From: Paragyromitra xinjiangensis
Taxonomy: Eukaryota > Ascomycota > Pezizomycetes > Pezizales > Discinaceae
Length of the DNA: 64,000 bases
NCBI GenBank assembly: GCA_038503065.1
Contig: JBCAMK010000003.1
Span: 2,480,001 to 2,544,000, forward strand
Direction of reading: 5' to 3'
A program made the translations under genes and the position numbers. The notes under the pieces are model-generated. The model worked only from the letters and a program-made list of their open reading frames with translations, had not been told where the DNA came from and searched no databases. This document shows positions 20,691-32,700 of this stretch, piece after piece. Within the stretch, counting starts at the first letter, position 1. Each line of letters begins with the position of its first letter.

Positions 20691-20859
20691 GTCGTATCCT
20701 TAATTCATAGAGACGATGATGACCCAGGTGTAAATTATGAAAACGGTAAACGAACGAGCTATTCGGAGCTGGCCTCCAATGGCAACCACCACCACTATAA
20801 TTCTAATCCTAATACACCTCATGAGAGCTACTCATTTCTACAGCCTCCTCTCCGCGCGT

Positions 20860-21850
20860 CAGCTTCTAAAATTCGACACGGATTTCCTGGAGCAAGTTAG
20901 TTCGCAAGTAGAGTTGGATGAAGGATACAAGGAAGTCCTTCAATCGGTAACGCAAGGCAGCACAGACAAGAAATTCCAACATTACACAGTGAAGGATGGA
21001 CTCCTCTTTTGGAAAAACAGGTTAACGGTACCAGACAATGAAGAATTAAAAACGTTGATCCTAGAGAACGAACACGACTCGAAAGTCGCCAAGACTTCGG
21101 CATGACAAAACAATAGAGGTAGTCCAGAGAAACTTTTACTGGCCCCGAATGACTGCGTGGATAAGGGATTATGTCCGTTCATGCGACCCGTGTCAACATA
21201 ACAAATCAGTTCGTCACAAGAAGTATGGTCTCCTGCAGCCGCTAGAGACCCCGTACGCCCCATGGGTGTCGATATCAACCGATTTTATTGTCCAGTTACC
21301 TGAGTCCCGAGGATATACCCAGATCTGTGTAGTGGTCGACCGGTTCACCAAGATGGCGCATTTCATCCCATTAGAAGAAAGAGCAACGGCAAGTGACGTG
21401 GCGAAGGCGTTTGTGGATAAAGTATGGAAGTTGCATGGACTGCCGAAGGAGATAGTTTCTGATCGAGACGCAAAATTCACTGGCGAATTCTGGACCTCAC
21501 TATGCAAACTTTTAGAGATCAAGTCCAGCAAATCATCGGCCTTCCACCCCCAGACTGATGGACAAACCGAACGAGTCAACCAAGTACTCGAAGCCTACCT
21601 AAGAAATTTTGTTAATTACGATCGGGACGACTGGTATGACCTTTTACCTTTGGCGGAGTTCGCGTACAACAACGCAGGCCTCTGCAACCGGCATCAGTCC
21701 TTTCTTTCAGCAAACCACGGATTCCATCCACGAACCACCTTCACAGTAGACAGGGAAGTCAAGAACCCTGCATCCAAACTTTACGCCCACTGGCTTCAAA
21801 CAGTTAATGATTTCGCAACTTCCTCCTCAAAGCAACTCGAGCAACCATGA
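20860..21850 (+). pseudogene. Element A integrase
   Basis: The N-terminal linker (DEGYKEVLQSV, KDGLLFWKNRLTVP) runs to 21105, where a frame break falls in the HHCC region. The next frame (21149 on) gives VRSCDPCQHNK, the catalytic core STDFIVQLPES (first Asp), EIVSDRDAKFTG (second Asp) and HPQTDGQTERVNQVLE (Glu), then EFAYNNA. This DD35E set is complete in sequence, but the frame breaks make the copy inactive. Confidence 0.92.
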
Positions 21851-22394
21851 ACAAATACTTCGATAAAAAGCGACAAGAAGAACCTTCATTCAAGTGTCGG
21901 CGATCTAGTAATGCTGGACGCACGTAACATCAAAACCAAGCGTCCAACTCGGAAACTAGCACCAAAATCCTATGGCCTTTCCCATTACCCGTGTCAGAAC
22001 CAGAGCATCTGCACCTTGATCTTGGAGGACGGTGGAAAATATTCCCCATCTTCCATGTCTCTCTATTAGAACCTTACCGACACAGCATACGGGCCGGACG
22101 AAATCAAGACAGACCACCGCCAGACGATATCGAAGGACAACTCGAGTATTAGGTGGAATATATAGTCGAAGCGAAAACGACCTACTGGAAGTGGCCGCCG
22201 CCGTGGGCTTTAGGATGTTCTACCTTGTCAAATGGGTGGGATATTCGGATGATGAAAACTCTTGGGAACCGGGAGGCAATTGGGGAATGCCGCAGAAGCC
22301 GTTGCCGATTTTCATAGACTCTACCCCCAACAGCTGCCTATGTTGTTTGCAAATTTATTTTCTTTGCGTTTTTGATGTTGTATTTTTCTACTGA
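21851..22394 (+). pseudogene. Element A integrase tail with chromodomain
   Basis: Degenerate GPY/F-like tail, then a chromodomain in broken frames: a V-E-Y-I-V-E-A start near 22153 (after a stop), FYLVKWVGYSDDENSWEP at about 22218-22271, then a shift in the last helix (FHRLYP is legible in a neighbouring frame near 22310). Chromodomains on integrase direct insertion towards methylated-histone chromatin in several chromoviruses; here it mainly serves to classify the element. Confidence 0.88.
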
Positions 22395-22533
22395 ACGTCC
22401 TTAGATGCGGGGAAACTTTTACCACTGTGGCCAAGCAAACGCAGTGGATTTTATGTACCCAAGACGCTAAGGGACTCGCTGTATCACAGATTCATTTGTA
22501 TTTTCTCATATTGTTATTCGGGACGACTAACCT

Positions 22534-22543
22534 AGGAGGGGGA
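22534..22543 (+). other. Polypurine tract of element A
   Basis: AGGAGGGGGA, three bases before the right LTR. Standard position of the plus-strand primer. Confidence 0.7.
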
Positions 22544-22546
22544 TAC

Positions 22547-23587
22547 TGTTATACCTATGGCTATAGGCGTGCAGTGGTCACCCTGTTACCCTACCTACGT
22601 AGGGAGTTACCCTACCTTCCATTTGGTCACCTTCCCGTCTTCGTTGGACCCCTCTGTGGCTGCCTGTTGCGATATTGGCCTTCCCAGCCTATTCCCAGGC
22701 AGTTACCCTGCCTTCCCCGGTTACCCGGCCGTTACCCTGCCTTCAGCAGCGAGTAGATCGAGAAGGGGGGACACCCGCAAAATATCCGCGTCCCGGAGAC
22801 TAAAAGTAACCCTTTGGTCGTCAACGGCGCCCTTCCCGCGGAACGTGACCCGGAGGGTATGTATGAGAGGTCTTCATAGGGCAACTTGGGGCGCCGAGTC
22901 ACGTGGGCTATTCAGATTAGTCATCAGAGGTCTCCTGCCCGCGCTACGGGGCTCCAAACACCAGCTGTCGCAACAAAACGATATCGTGTAACCACCTACT
23001 CGATCGGGCGAACGCAACCGTCGCAACCGTATCATCGCCACGTCGAACCGAGGCGATCTGAGGATTACTGAACGAGGGGTAAGTGTCGGAAGTTGGAGAT
23101 ATCGGCTTCGCCGATAGGAGGTTGGATAAATGGATAAGCGAGTTAGTTCAATTTGTAATAGTAGATAGTTTAGTCCGTCGACCCAAGCTACAAAGAACAC
23201 ACAGTAGTAAAGAGGACGGGATATAAATACTCTTGCATTGGACGTCAATTCTGAGTCGATCATCATCGAGGAAGAACGAGCCTTATCAATATTATTTTGT
23301 TACCAACATACTTTGTTCCGTGATAAATTCTCCATCGTATCGAGTTGTTTAGCATAGCTTCGCGCTTCAACACTCGTGTCCTTCCTATTGAGAAAGTTCT
23401 TTCAACGGAACAGCCCCGACCCTTATCTCGCTTAAACTATCGTTGCCTTTGTGCGGTTCATAAGAAGTTGTCAGGACGTGCGCTCGGGTATTGTGCTACG
23501 GATAGTAGCCGGTCGAGTTACAGAGTCTAGAGAGCTATCTAAAGCTTCGCTTAGAATTCAGTAGTGGTGCGAAGTACCGGTCTTACA
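22547..23587 (+). repeat. Right LTR of element A
   Basis: 1041 bp, TGTTATACC...GGTCTTACA, paired with 4093-5125. Carries the same TATA (ATATAAATA, about 23221) and GTCACGTG (22898-22905). Followed by ATCAC. Confidence 0.93.
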
Positions 23588-23592
23588 ATCAC
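23588..23592. repeat. Target-site duplication of element A, right copy (ATCAC)
   Basis: Exact repeat of 4088-4092. Confidence 0.9.
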
Positions 23593-24246
23593 CTCTGTTT
23601 CTACCTCAGAAACATCATCGTCGCTGTCGCTGTCACCCCCAGAATCACTTCGATTCTTACCCTACGTGAGGCCTGTGGAAAACATTGTATTATCATTGTA
23701 GTGAAGTCCCTTCCAAGTAGCACTGCCCACCTTCGGGGATACCGAAGGGCTTGACGAAAACCTCGCTCACTGAGATATTTCCAGCAAATTTCTACAAACC
23801 CATAAACGCCCCAAACTAACCCAAATCTCCTTATTAAATCTATCAATCCTCTACATGCACTCACTAACAGTCACATAAGACCTCATAATTCCCCTTAGTT
23901 CAATTGATATATTCAGAAAAACGGGGTGCCGGAAGTTTTCGTGAAAAGTAGAGGGTAGTCCTCCTTTTATAAATAGATGACATTACGTACAGAAAAATAG
24001 CACTTGCAACAATCAAAAGAGTCAAAGTGCACACACCAAACACCAAAACATCCATCCCAAAAACTCCAATCACGCCTCATGCCTAAGCCTTGATATTCTC
24101 TAAAATTAAACTTGAGAAGCATTACTTCTCTTATCTGAATATTCAAAACCGTCCTGGACAATACATCCCTGTGGTACATGCGGCCGGTGTTTAAATTACA
24201 CCCCGAAGCATGGTGGTTTAACATAGATTATTTATTCACTAGTGAT

Positions 24247-24411
24247 AAACAACATTCAAACAACAAGCAAACAACAAGCAAACAACAAGCAAACAACAAG
24301 TAAACAACAAATAAACAACAAGTAAACAACAACTAAACAACAACTAAACAATAGATAAACGATAAGTAAACAACAACTAGAGACTAATCAAACAACGTTT
24401 AAACAACAATT
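24247..24411. repeat. 11-bp minisatellite, about 15 units
   Basis: Unit AAACAACAAGC keeps an exact 11-bp register from 24247 to 24411, with four near-perfect central units and progressively diverged outer ones (AAACAACAACT, AAACAATAGAT, AAACGATAAGT). It lies directly next to the tRNA-like stretch on the minus-strand 3' side of that sequence. Confidence 0.9.
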
Positions 24412-24439
24412 TTATGACGTCACCGACTGGAAAAAAACT

Positions 24440-24506
24440 GGTTTCACAATGACTTGAACGCAAGACCTTGTGAAATTGAAGAGAGATAATAACCACTGAA
24501 CTAACA
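24440..24506 (-). other. tRNA-like sequence, possible SINE head
   Basis: On the minus strand, TAGTTCAGTGG matches the tRNA A-box, and about 35 nt on, GCGTTCAAGTC matches the B-box; TTTCAC lies between them where the anticodon loop would be, resembling tRNA-Glu. T7 follows soon after. Stems do not pair well enough for a working tRNA. Followed on this strand by a simple repeat tail, this is the layout of a tRNA-derived SINE. Low certainty. Confidence 0.35.
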
Positions 24507-24722
24507 ATGTATATTAAATTATGTTATATAAAACATGATAAACATGCGTTTGAGTACTTGTTCTCTAATGGTGAGCAGAATCTGAGAATTCTAAGTTTTT
24601 ATCAAGTCAAAAAAAAAGTTTCCCCTAGAATCTTTTATAGGGCTTTATGATGTCTGAAATCATCAGAAATTGACTTGTGAAAAGTTTTTTTTTTAAGTAT
24701 TTTAAACAACAATGTAGTTTAA

Positions 24723-25160
24723 ATTAAACCACTGGCATGTGTGTGCAGCTTGTGTACCACAGGGGGTGTGTAAACCAAACATCACAAGGTGTGTGAATAA
24801 ACCACAAAGAAATACTGGTGTTTAAGCAAACATTACGGGTGTAGTTAAACCACGTTCCCTGAGGGAGGTGTTGCGTAAATAAACTACAGGAAATACAAGT
24901 GTGTAAATCAAACACCACAGGGTTTATGGTTAAACAATTCTTGTTGGGAGGGTTGCATAGATAAACTACAGGAAAATACTGGTGTTTAAGTAAACATTAT
25001 AGGAGTGTAGTTAAACAATTATTCTCGGCTGAGATTGTGTGAATAAACCACAGTGAAATACTGGTGTGTGAAGCAAACACTTCTGTGGTTTAATTGGGAC
25101 ATTGTTGTTTGTTTCACACACCCTATGGCTTAACATAAACCACAGAATGGTTTTACATAA
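24723..25160. repeat. 82-bp degenerate tandem repeat
   Basis: ATAAACYACA begins at 24797, 24879, 24961 and 25043, exactly 82 bp apart, each followed by related text such as GAAATACTGGTGTTTAAGCAAACATT and TAGTTAAAC. Diverged partial units flank these on both sides (24723 and 25135). No coding sense seen. Confidence 0.8.
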
Positions 25161-25161
25161 A

Positions 25162-26714
25162 CTACGTGTATGCGGTTGCATGTACCACAGGGCATTCTCG
25201 ACTCTCGCTGGGCTGACTTAACACGATACCAGAAATCCGCACGACAGGACCGCCGGCAGTGCAACTCGGTTCTAATTTAACCGATTCGGCTTGATATGGG
25301 TATGGGGGACTGGCATCAACTGAGGGTCCTGGGCCTGCATCCGAAGGATAGAGGGAAAGAGGTATGGTGATTTCGCCAATCGGAATTTTGTTAGTCGAGC
25401 CCCCTAATTGGCTTCTAAAGAATATCGCCTTCAAGGCCGGCATGCACGCAGCAAGAATCGCCACATTAAGTTCGAAGGCCGTCCAAGTCAGAACTCTTGC
25501 ACCTTGATCTGCACGATTATTCCACTAATTAGCCTTAGGTCATAACAGCCCAACGAAGACACAGAACATACACGGAATATCCCTTGGCCAGTCGAGGGTA
25601 GCAAGCGAAACAAACCGTGCTATTGATGCCGCAACAGGGATAGCACCTACAATGAAAATCAACAACAATCCCCCTATCAATCCAAGCTTAGTAAGACGAA
25701 TATCAAACATTGGGGGAGAAGGCGATAACTACATTTATGCCCTGTCGAAACGTGAAGTCTTGCTATGACAGGTACAGGCATAAGGTAAATAGTTACATCT
25801 GTAACTATGTGAAAAAACGATGCAGCTGACATGTTGAGCTTGATGCTAATACACCCTGCCGGGTAGGTCAATGAATTCCATCCATTGGAAATCGGGGAGC
25901 ATTGAAATATATTGGTCTATCAACAATCCAAACGTCAGCATTGATTTATAAATGGTATTTAGGTCTCTTTACCCCTAGTAGAGTCATTGTTCCGATGATG
26001 GTTATAACACCAACGACATATACCACAATTCGATGGCTTTGCTCTATGGACAAACGCAGGAAAAAAGAGAGCACACTAATCCTGATAAGACTATTTATAC
26101 GATGTCGGTTATCCGTGCCAAAAGCGATTCCAGAATCCACTCAGTAAACTTAAAAATAAAGCAATCGCATACCATATCGCTATTATGTGTGTTATATGCC
26201 AAGGATAAGCTGCCTATGAAAGCCAAAACCCAAAATGAGCTACGGTTTTACCATATATACGGCCTCAGAAATAGGCATACCTTGAGAGAGACATCGTACC
26301 CTGTCAGCGTAATGTCCTTGTCGTGTTTCCCGCACGCAAACCAGACTTGGGTCAGAGAAGTTGCTTCGTTGATCAAAACCCAAATCTAAAATCAGCAAAA
26401 CCTATTAGCCGTCTTCAAGAAATTTCTTGGAAACCACTATCACTTTGACGCCACATATCCCGGTCGATTATCGGTTGATCTGAGGTAAGATTATCGCCAG
26501 CTGGCCAGCTTACATAGGCGGCCACCATTAGCCAGTCATCTATACCAAATATCTTTACGATTTTAACTCGAGCATAGATCCTGAGATTCATTAAAATACT
26601 TCGACTTAATTATTAAGGTTAGAATCTTAAATACCTCAGAGCTAAAACAGCACCAGAGACCATCGTTAGAACCGCAGTAACGCTGACAACTTCAAGCTGG
26701 CGACTCGTCGCCAT
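25162..26714 (-). CDS. Fungal rhodopsin-domain (SAT4-type) seven-helix membrane protein
   Basis: Eight exons on the minus strand: 26635-26714, 26514-26580, 26281-26385, 26173-26213, 25973-26090, 25733-25916, 25572-25673, 25162-25508. All seven introns (54-128 nt) have GT...AG ends, phases agree, and the sum is 1044 nt = 347 aa. Start ATG 26714 (MATSRQLEVVSV). Family landmarks in order: ALRIYARVKIVKIFGIDDW (TM1 end and the D-D pair), CGKHDKD (usual GxGKH), LIRISVLSFFLRL, FQCSPISNGWN, C-I-S, FHIVTDVTIYLMPVPVIARL, GLLLIFIVGAIPVAASIARF, WTAFELNVAILAACMPALK. These are hallmarks of the fungal rhodopsin domain, a plasma-membrane family without assigned ligand. The C-tail is Pro/Ser-rich. Intron 4 and intron 6 borders are the least certain. 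No stop or frame break was needed. Confidence 0.85.
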
Positions 26715-29700
26715 CTAGCTTAAACGATATCGTCCTAGGAACCTTCTGTATGTTGGTATGTGACACGCAAACACCGGCTCTCAGCGGAAGCCAGGACGAA
26801 AGCCAATATTTATTTGCTCTGCCATAGGCGTCAAGGTAAAAGGCCGTGCATAAAACCGGCACATGTTTACCTGAAACCATGCAAATCCCCACAGATCGAC
26901 GCCCGAGCTGTCTAACGGGATACGCCCTGAGGTCTCCAGGCACGGTGCGAATAAATTGCAGAATTCGACATAAGCCTGATCCAACCTCAGAAACTGGTAA
27001 GCCATGGCCCTCTCTAGAGCTAGCTTCATGCTAGACCGCCATACACTAGACTGATCAATGAATACCTAGCTTAGCACACAGCTATCTACCAACGGTTCCC
27101 TTCATAAGAGCCTTGGGGGGTTTTTTTAACATCTCATCCACGTAAAGATAATCTTAAGTACAGTTATCGTCTTTTTCATGAACACTCCCCAGGCCTACCC
27201 ACGAACAGGAGCCGAGTCTGGAGACCGAAAACAACCCTGGAAGAAGTCAGCACCATCCCTGGTAAAGATTGGAACAGATTATCTCTCCCGTGGGAAGATT
27301 CCCTTGATACTAGTGTCAGGCATATGAAGATGGAACAGGTCTCACACTTTTTGTATGATGACCTCGCAGAACGGAAAATTCCGGTGTTCCATCTCCACTA
27401 CCCTAACCCGAGTACATATAAAGTATTAGGATGCACAGGGGTATTATAGATCTGTGCGGTCACTATATCTCCCTGGTTCTCCCCTCGCATGCCCCAAATA
27501 CTTTTGACCCAAATAACTTCCACGCCAGCAACATGACGTGAAAGAAATATTCACATACACCTGTAAGGATAGGAGCCGGTGTCTCGGAACATAGCACTCC
27601 CCATCAAGCTCTAAAATATTTTAACCCTGGCAGGAGTATCTCCGCTAGGACGCAGGCCTCTTTCATGAGAACTTTAACATGATTGCCACCTAAGATCTTA
27701 AATGGCGTTGGAGCAATGTACCCCATTGGCCAGCGACAAAATCGTTCCCGGGTCCCTGGGTCGCCGATAATTACCCTGGGGTTTCACCATCGAAATGATA
27801 GACATCGGTAGAGATATTACTGGGAATAGAATGTGAGCTATCGTGTTGTTGCACTTTGGATACCAATGATCTCAAGCCCTTGTTACCAGGATCGGAGGTA
27901 GGGAAATAGTAGTTAGCACAAGTCTCACATCGTTTTTATTGCGACTTTGCGGGGCGGGTGGCCTCGCATGGCATACTTTAACAACGGTACGAGATGAGTC
28001 GGGAGCTTGCCGAACTTCTCGGCTCCAACAAACCTTATCCCTGTATCCAAGGCCCAACCGCCAAAGATAGCGAGAGAAAGCGCCTTGATGTAGATCGATA
28101 TTTGTGCTCGACATCTTACGACTCTTACCCCAAATACTCCCCATAACTAGAAGTCGGGACTGCCGAAGCCCGAGTTTTAAGCTCTTAGTGCCAGGCCCCG
28201 GGACTAATCTATTGACTCTAACCCTCAAAGGAAACGCAACCCAAATTCTGGTAAGAGCTCCCCAAGAGGAGCCCTCCGGATTTTATGCCGTAAACCTTTC
28301 CCGCTTACTTGGCCAATTTGCAGAGTACTGTAATTGTTAGAAAATCCGTTTGGTCAGCGCAGATACCCTGAGCTCACAGTGCAAACCTACCAAGCACACA
28401 TAGACAGCCTGCTCTTCGATGGCCTGTTCCGCTTCATTTGCCCGCCATTCAGCAGGCCGTTTTGAACTTGCAATAAGCTCCTGTGAGCTTTCACGCCCTT
28501 GATAAGTAATGCTCGTACCAGCGCTGTAGATAGTGAGATTGCAGGATGTTATAGTTTACGGTGTGGTAATCCTCAATCAAGCAACTGTAATTTAACAGTT
28601 ACTAGTATCATCACGGCACGACACATATTCCCTCAAATCCCTACTTCTTTCTCTAGGGCCAGACATGACATAAAGAGACAAGCCCAGACTACAAATAAAG
28701 CTAACATACTCTCTAAGCCCAACTCTACAAGGTGATTACCAATCCACCTAGTTAAATTGAATGGCGCTGACTTAACCAAGAAGTTAAGTATTTGTGGGCA
28801 CCAGAAACAGGCATTATGCACAGATGTTTTGCCACGGACCTTTTCTAGTGTTTAGTTGTGTGACTGTATTTCTGTTTCATGTGGGCATTGAGCAGTTACT
28901 ATTTCTCGGCCCCAGAGTAGGTATACCGTAGGGACTCGTGAAATACAGACCGTTGCCAAGAGGGCGGCTTGCTAGACTATGCCTTTCTGGAGGTCGATTT
29001 GCAACAAAAAACAACACGTCGGAGGGTGTTATGGGGTTTTCCGCCCTGTGAGACCTTTTTATGCCTAACCAGAATACAATCTGAACCAGTATGATGACAA
29101 CATCATGCCCAACCCTCAAAAATGCTCAGGCCTCGGTTGAATTATAGGTCACATATAGGCACACGTTTATCGATTCCCGCACTATACAACAAAACACGCC
29201 ACGAAAAAACCCAGTCTCAGCTAAATAGGACAGAAAATTTAGCAAGAATAAACGCTAAAGACAGATGCAGAGTCCAAGCGAAGCCAAGACACCCTGTGCC
29301 TCGAATTTTCTGGTTGAACAGACAGCCACTTCCACACAGGAGACATTTATGCCGGGATCCGACGCCGCACAAGGGCAGGGGCTTTGGCCAATGATACAAA
29401 TTTGTAGTCGGGTTCGATTGCCAGCACTGATAAATACTGCTAGCATCAACCAGCCAATTGTGCACTTAACTCAAGAGCATGACCGAACCCAAGCCCATTA
29501 GTTACCAGCGATCAGGAAAGTTACATAAACTAGGAAGGCTCTCCTCCTAGATGAATATCTTAGACTCTTATTAAGGTCTAAGCAATAGTAGTATAGAATA
29601 AATATTAACATTCACGACTTTTGTTTTGATAGCTTTGGGGCGCATATTTACGCAGCCTCTCGCCTAAGTGCTCATGGAACATATGACGTACGGTATTGAT

Positions 29701-32700
29701 AGTCTCGTGCGATACTCACAAGCCCTTTTCCTCCATGTACCTATCCTCCACCATAAGAACCGGAGGACAAGGGGTATGCTACAAGATTGTGCTCAGACTT
29801 CCTAACATACAAAGCCACACACCCCCTGTTTTCCGGTTCTTATAGTGGAGGACAAGTACCATATGCGAAGCCACCATCTTTGATTTCGGAGACCTCATCC
29901 ACTAGATGAGGCTTGGAGTGCATGACGTAAAAGACGTCAAAGAATACGGGCCTGTCTGTTATGGCTATATCGTACGCCTTCGACTCGATAGTATATCTGT
30001 AGATACTAAACCCCAAACAAGGAGACCAAAATAGTTACCTTGGAGGGATTTCAGAGGATCACCTTACCCTAAATATCGTCCGCCCAAAGAATCAATCCAG
30101 ACCACTACATGTGACAGTGTGGATTCACAGGTAATTTCCCTCCCCCGTGAGCAAAAGACCCTCATGATCCACCTTGATGATAGTAGTAGGTTCAATGAAG
30201 GCAACGGCAACTTGCTCCGCTATAACCTCTCATTTATAGCTAAGAACCTGGCCAATATATATCGTGAGATATATCATCGGGATTCCAATCAACCACAGGC
30301 TCCAAGTACGGGGATTTCTCGCAAGCCAAGAAGTCACTACAGAAGGCAGTACAAATGTGGGGCTTAGAGATCAAAGGTTTTGGTCACTTCTTTTAATCTC
30401 CTGACCTAGTTCATGTTCATTCGTGAAGAACCGTATCTGACACTTGATTACCGATATTTCTCCGTGCCCCAGATTAGTATCGCAATGGATAGGAAAGTAT
30501 CCATGCGTTTAGAGACGATCCACACGAAGTCATAATTCGGGGTAAAAGCGCGTAAATACCATTTAAATTTATCAAATAGATTATTTCTGATTGTGATTAT
30601 CTCATGTGTGCGGTTCTCGTTGGCCTCCATGTTAGTTTATTGGGGAAGAGATGATAGACCCGCAGCAATCACAGAAAGCGGAGTGGGTACCAAACTCCAT
30701 GTACTCTTGCAAGATCTTCAACTGATCCTTCTTACAACCAAATATTAGACAATCTCTTCTGCTCCGTACCCTCCCAGTAGCCGATCTCAACGTTGCATTA
30801 AATCAAACTACTAATGGTCTCTCGGCAGATTCTGGTTTTTATCCCACAATCGACGGGGATATCACCAGAAAGCTTACCTCACTTTCATTAATTTCCAGCC
30901 AATCCGTTCGAGTTCCACTACTAATAGGTAGAAATACAGATAGAAGGGCCTTATTTTAGTCCACACGTTATAGATCGAAAAATCCTATCAACACCGGTTA
31001 AAAAAATTTTGACTACCTTAGGAATCATTCGTACACCACCGACTTTCCCATACTAATGTCCAGATAGAGAGTCATGGGATTAAGCTTTCAGTAGGCGATA
31101 TCAAGACAACCTCACACTCCTATCTTGGTATCCCAAGCTTAGGCAGCTCCGAATCCAGATTTACAGGGCCGACTGATCAATATCAGATACCAGTTCAAAC
31201 AGGTTTCACCTTACACCAGGATTTTGCGATTATTGCTGAAAGACCCCTTAACTGCGAAGCATTTATCAAGTATAACGTACCAGTATAGCTACCAGTTCAA
31301 CGTCATCACTGCTGATAGTGCCCTCTAAACTTCAGAGGTGTTCACACCGCCGAAGCCCCATTCCTCTTTTACAACCTCAACGGTGTTGATTCAAAACTAG
31401 ACCCTTTGAGAGCGTTCCAGAGAGCTACCGCACCTATCCATGACCTAGACCCCAATAAACATAGCCGTAAGTCTCCCGAATAATTCCATTCCCCGCCGGA
31501 GCCATAGAAGCAAGATGTCCACGGCTCAGAGTCGTTAGAATTGGTTTCCTCGTTTAACAAGTACTGTATTACGCAACCTCTACAGGTTTAAGGATTGACA
31601 TCTCAACAAGCCACAGGTTCTATAAACGCCGATAATTACAACAGTAGACTCCAACTATGATCTCGGATCCAAGATCGCAATATCACGAACACCTTCAGTA
31701 ACAATACTCATATGAAACGAGTCGATGATCAGTAGTCTAGGGTTCTGGAACCTTCTTGCAAGACCAGGGAAACGGGCTATTACCTCCCCCAAATAGTCTT
31801 ACCCATCCCCTATTCAGACGCCCATATCCGTTAGCGTTTGACGTGACCCCCGGCGAAATAATGATCCCACAAAACGACCAATAATTCCTAACCATTATCT
31901 CCCTAACGATACCAGCCCCCTAGGAGAGTTAATCCACTTAGGCTGGAGCAGGAGGCCGCCAGAGGCTCTAAAGGTATAGACCGCTTAGGATTGCCCAGAA
32001 CTTAACGATATCTTACGAGAGGAAACTGCTAGTAACCAGTCACAAAATCTCCCTTCCAGCCACGTAGAACACTAGGAATTCCCCGAGAGGTATTACCCTA
32101 GGCTCATTCCCATCCCCTACTGCCTATGGCCGCTGGTACGCAGCAAGCTGCGTGTATGGGGCTGGGCACGAGACTAGTATTACCCTAGTGTACCCCGAAG
32201 TTCCCCACAATCCCAAAGTATCTTAATCCGATATAAGCGAGAAGAGTCTTTGGAGCGGCTCTCCTAATATTATGTGCAGGGGATTCTCGCTGAACAGTGC
32301 CCACTAGTTGACAGTATCAACTAATGCATCAAGTGACATCCAATGACAAAAACTACCCCATTCCTAAGGCCACAGAATAACTCCTCAGGCTAGCGAAAAT
32401 AAACTGACAGCACACTATGCATTAGTAGAAGCACATAATATAATCTGGAAGGCAGCAGAAAACGTAAACATTGAGTTAGATGACCCCTTCCAGGCTAGTA
32501 AGTATAAAAAAGGTTTATTTTCGATAGACGTGAACCACCAAATAAAAACGGATAAACCTAACCCATGATCTCCTACTCACTGACCTAGCCGAAAATCCAA
32601 CCTGCCAGCAAAACTTTGTGTATCCAACCCCTTAACCGAACTTACCGAATAGGCAGAAAAGTACGGATGGCGGGTAGCTGGATACCAAGCCAATTCTTCG

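Larger units (their letters stand above)
4093..23587 (+). mobile_element. Element A: Ty3/gypsy chromovirus LTR retrotransposon, interrupted by element B
   Basis: Bounded by two near-identical LTRs (TGTTATACC...GGTCTTACA) and a perfect ATCAC duplication, so the whole 19.5 kb is one insertion. Subtracting element B (5352-16457) and one 4-bp duplication leaves about 8.4 kb, a normal size with 1-kb LTRs. Order of domains: gag, zinc knuckle, aspartic protease, reverse transcriptase (YIDD), RNase H, integrase, chromodomain. This order and the C-terminal chromodomain define a chromovirus. The coding part is broken by many stops and frameshifts, so the copy cannot act on its own. A polypurine tract (AGGAGGGGGA) lies just before the right LTR. 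Confidence 0.95.
23593..25161. other. Gene-free repeat-rich interval
   Basis: No protein gene recognised. Besides the minisatellite, tRNA-like stretch and 82-bp repeats listed separately, 23600-24240 appears unremarkable and rather AT-rich. The right end is the 3' flank of the rhodopsin-domain gene. Confidence 0.5.

Noticed and set aside
26781..27029. Minus-strand 82-codon frame upstream of the rhodopsin-domain gene
   Set aside because: No recognised motif, and the rhodopsin-domain gene has a satisfactory own start at 26714.
30240..30630. Minus-strand hydrophobic fragments (MEANENRTHEI..., WLIGIPMIYLTIYIGQ) with possible splice borders
   Set aside because: No complete exon chain and no recognised family; kept only as a remark in the gene-poor interval.
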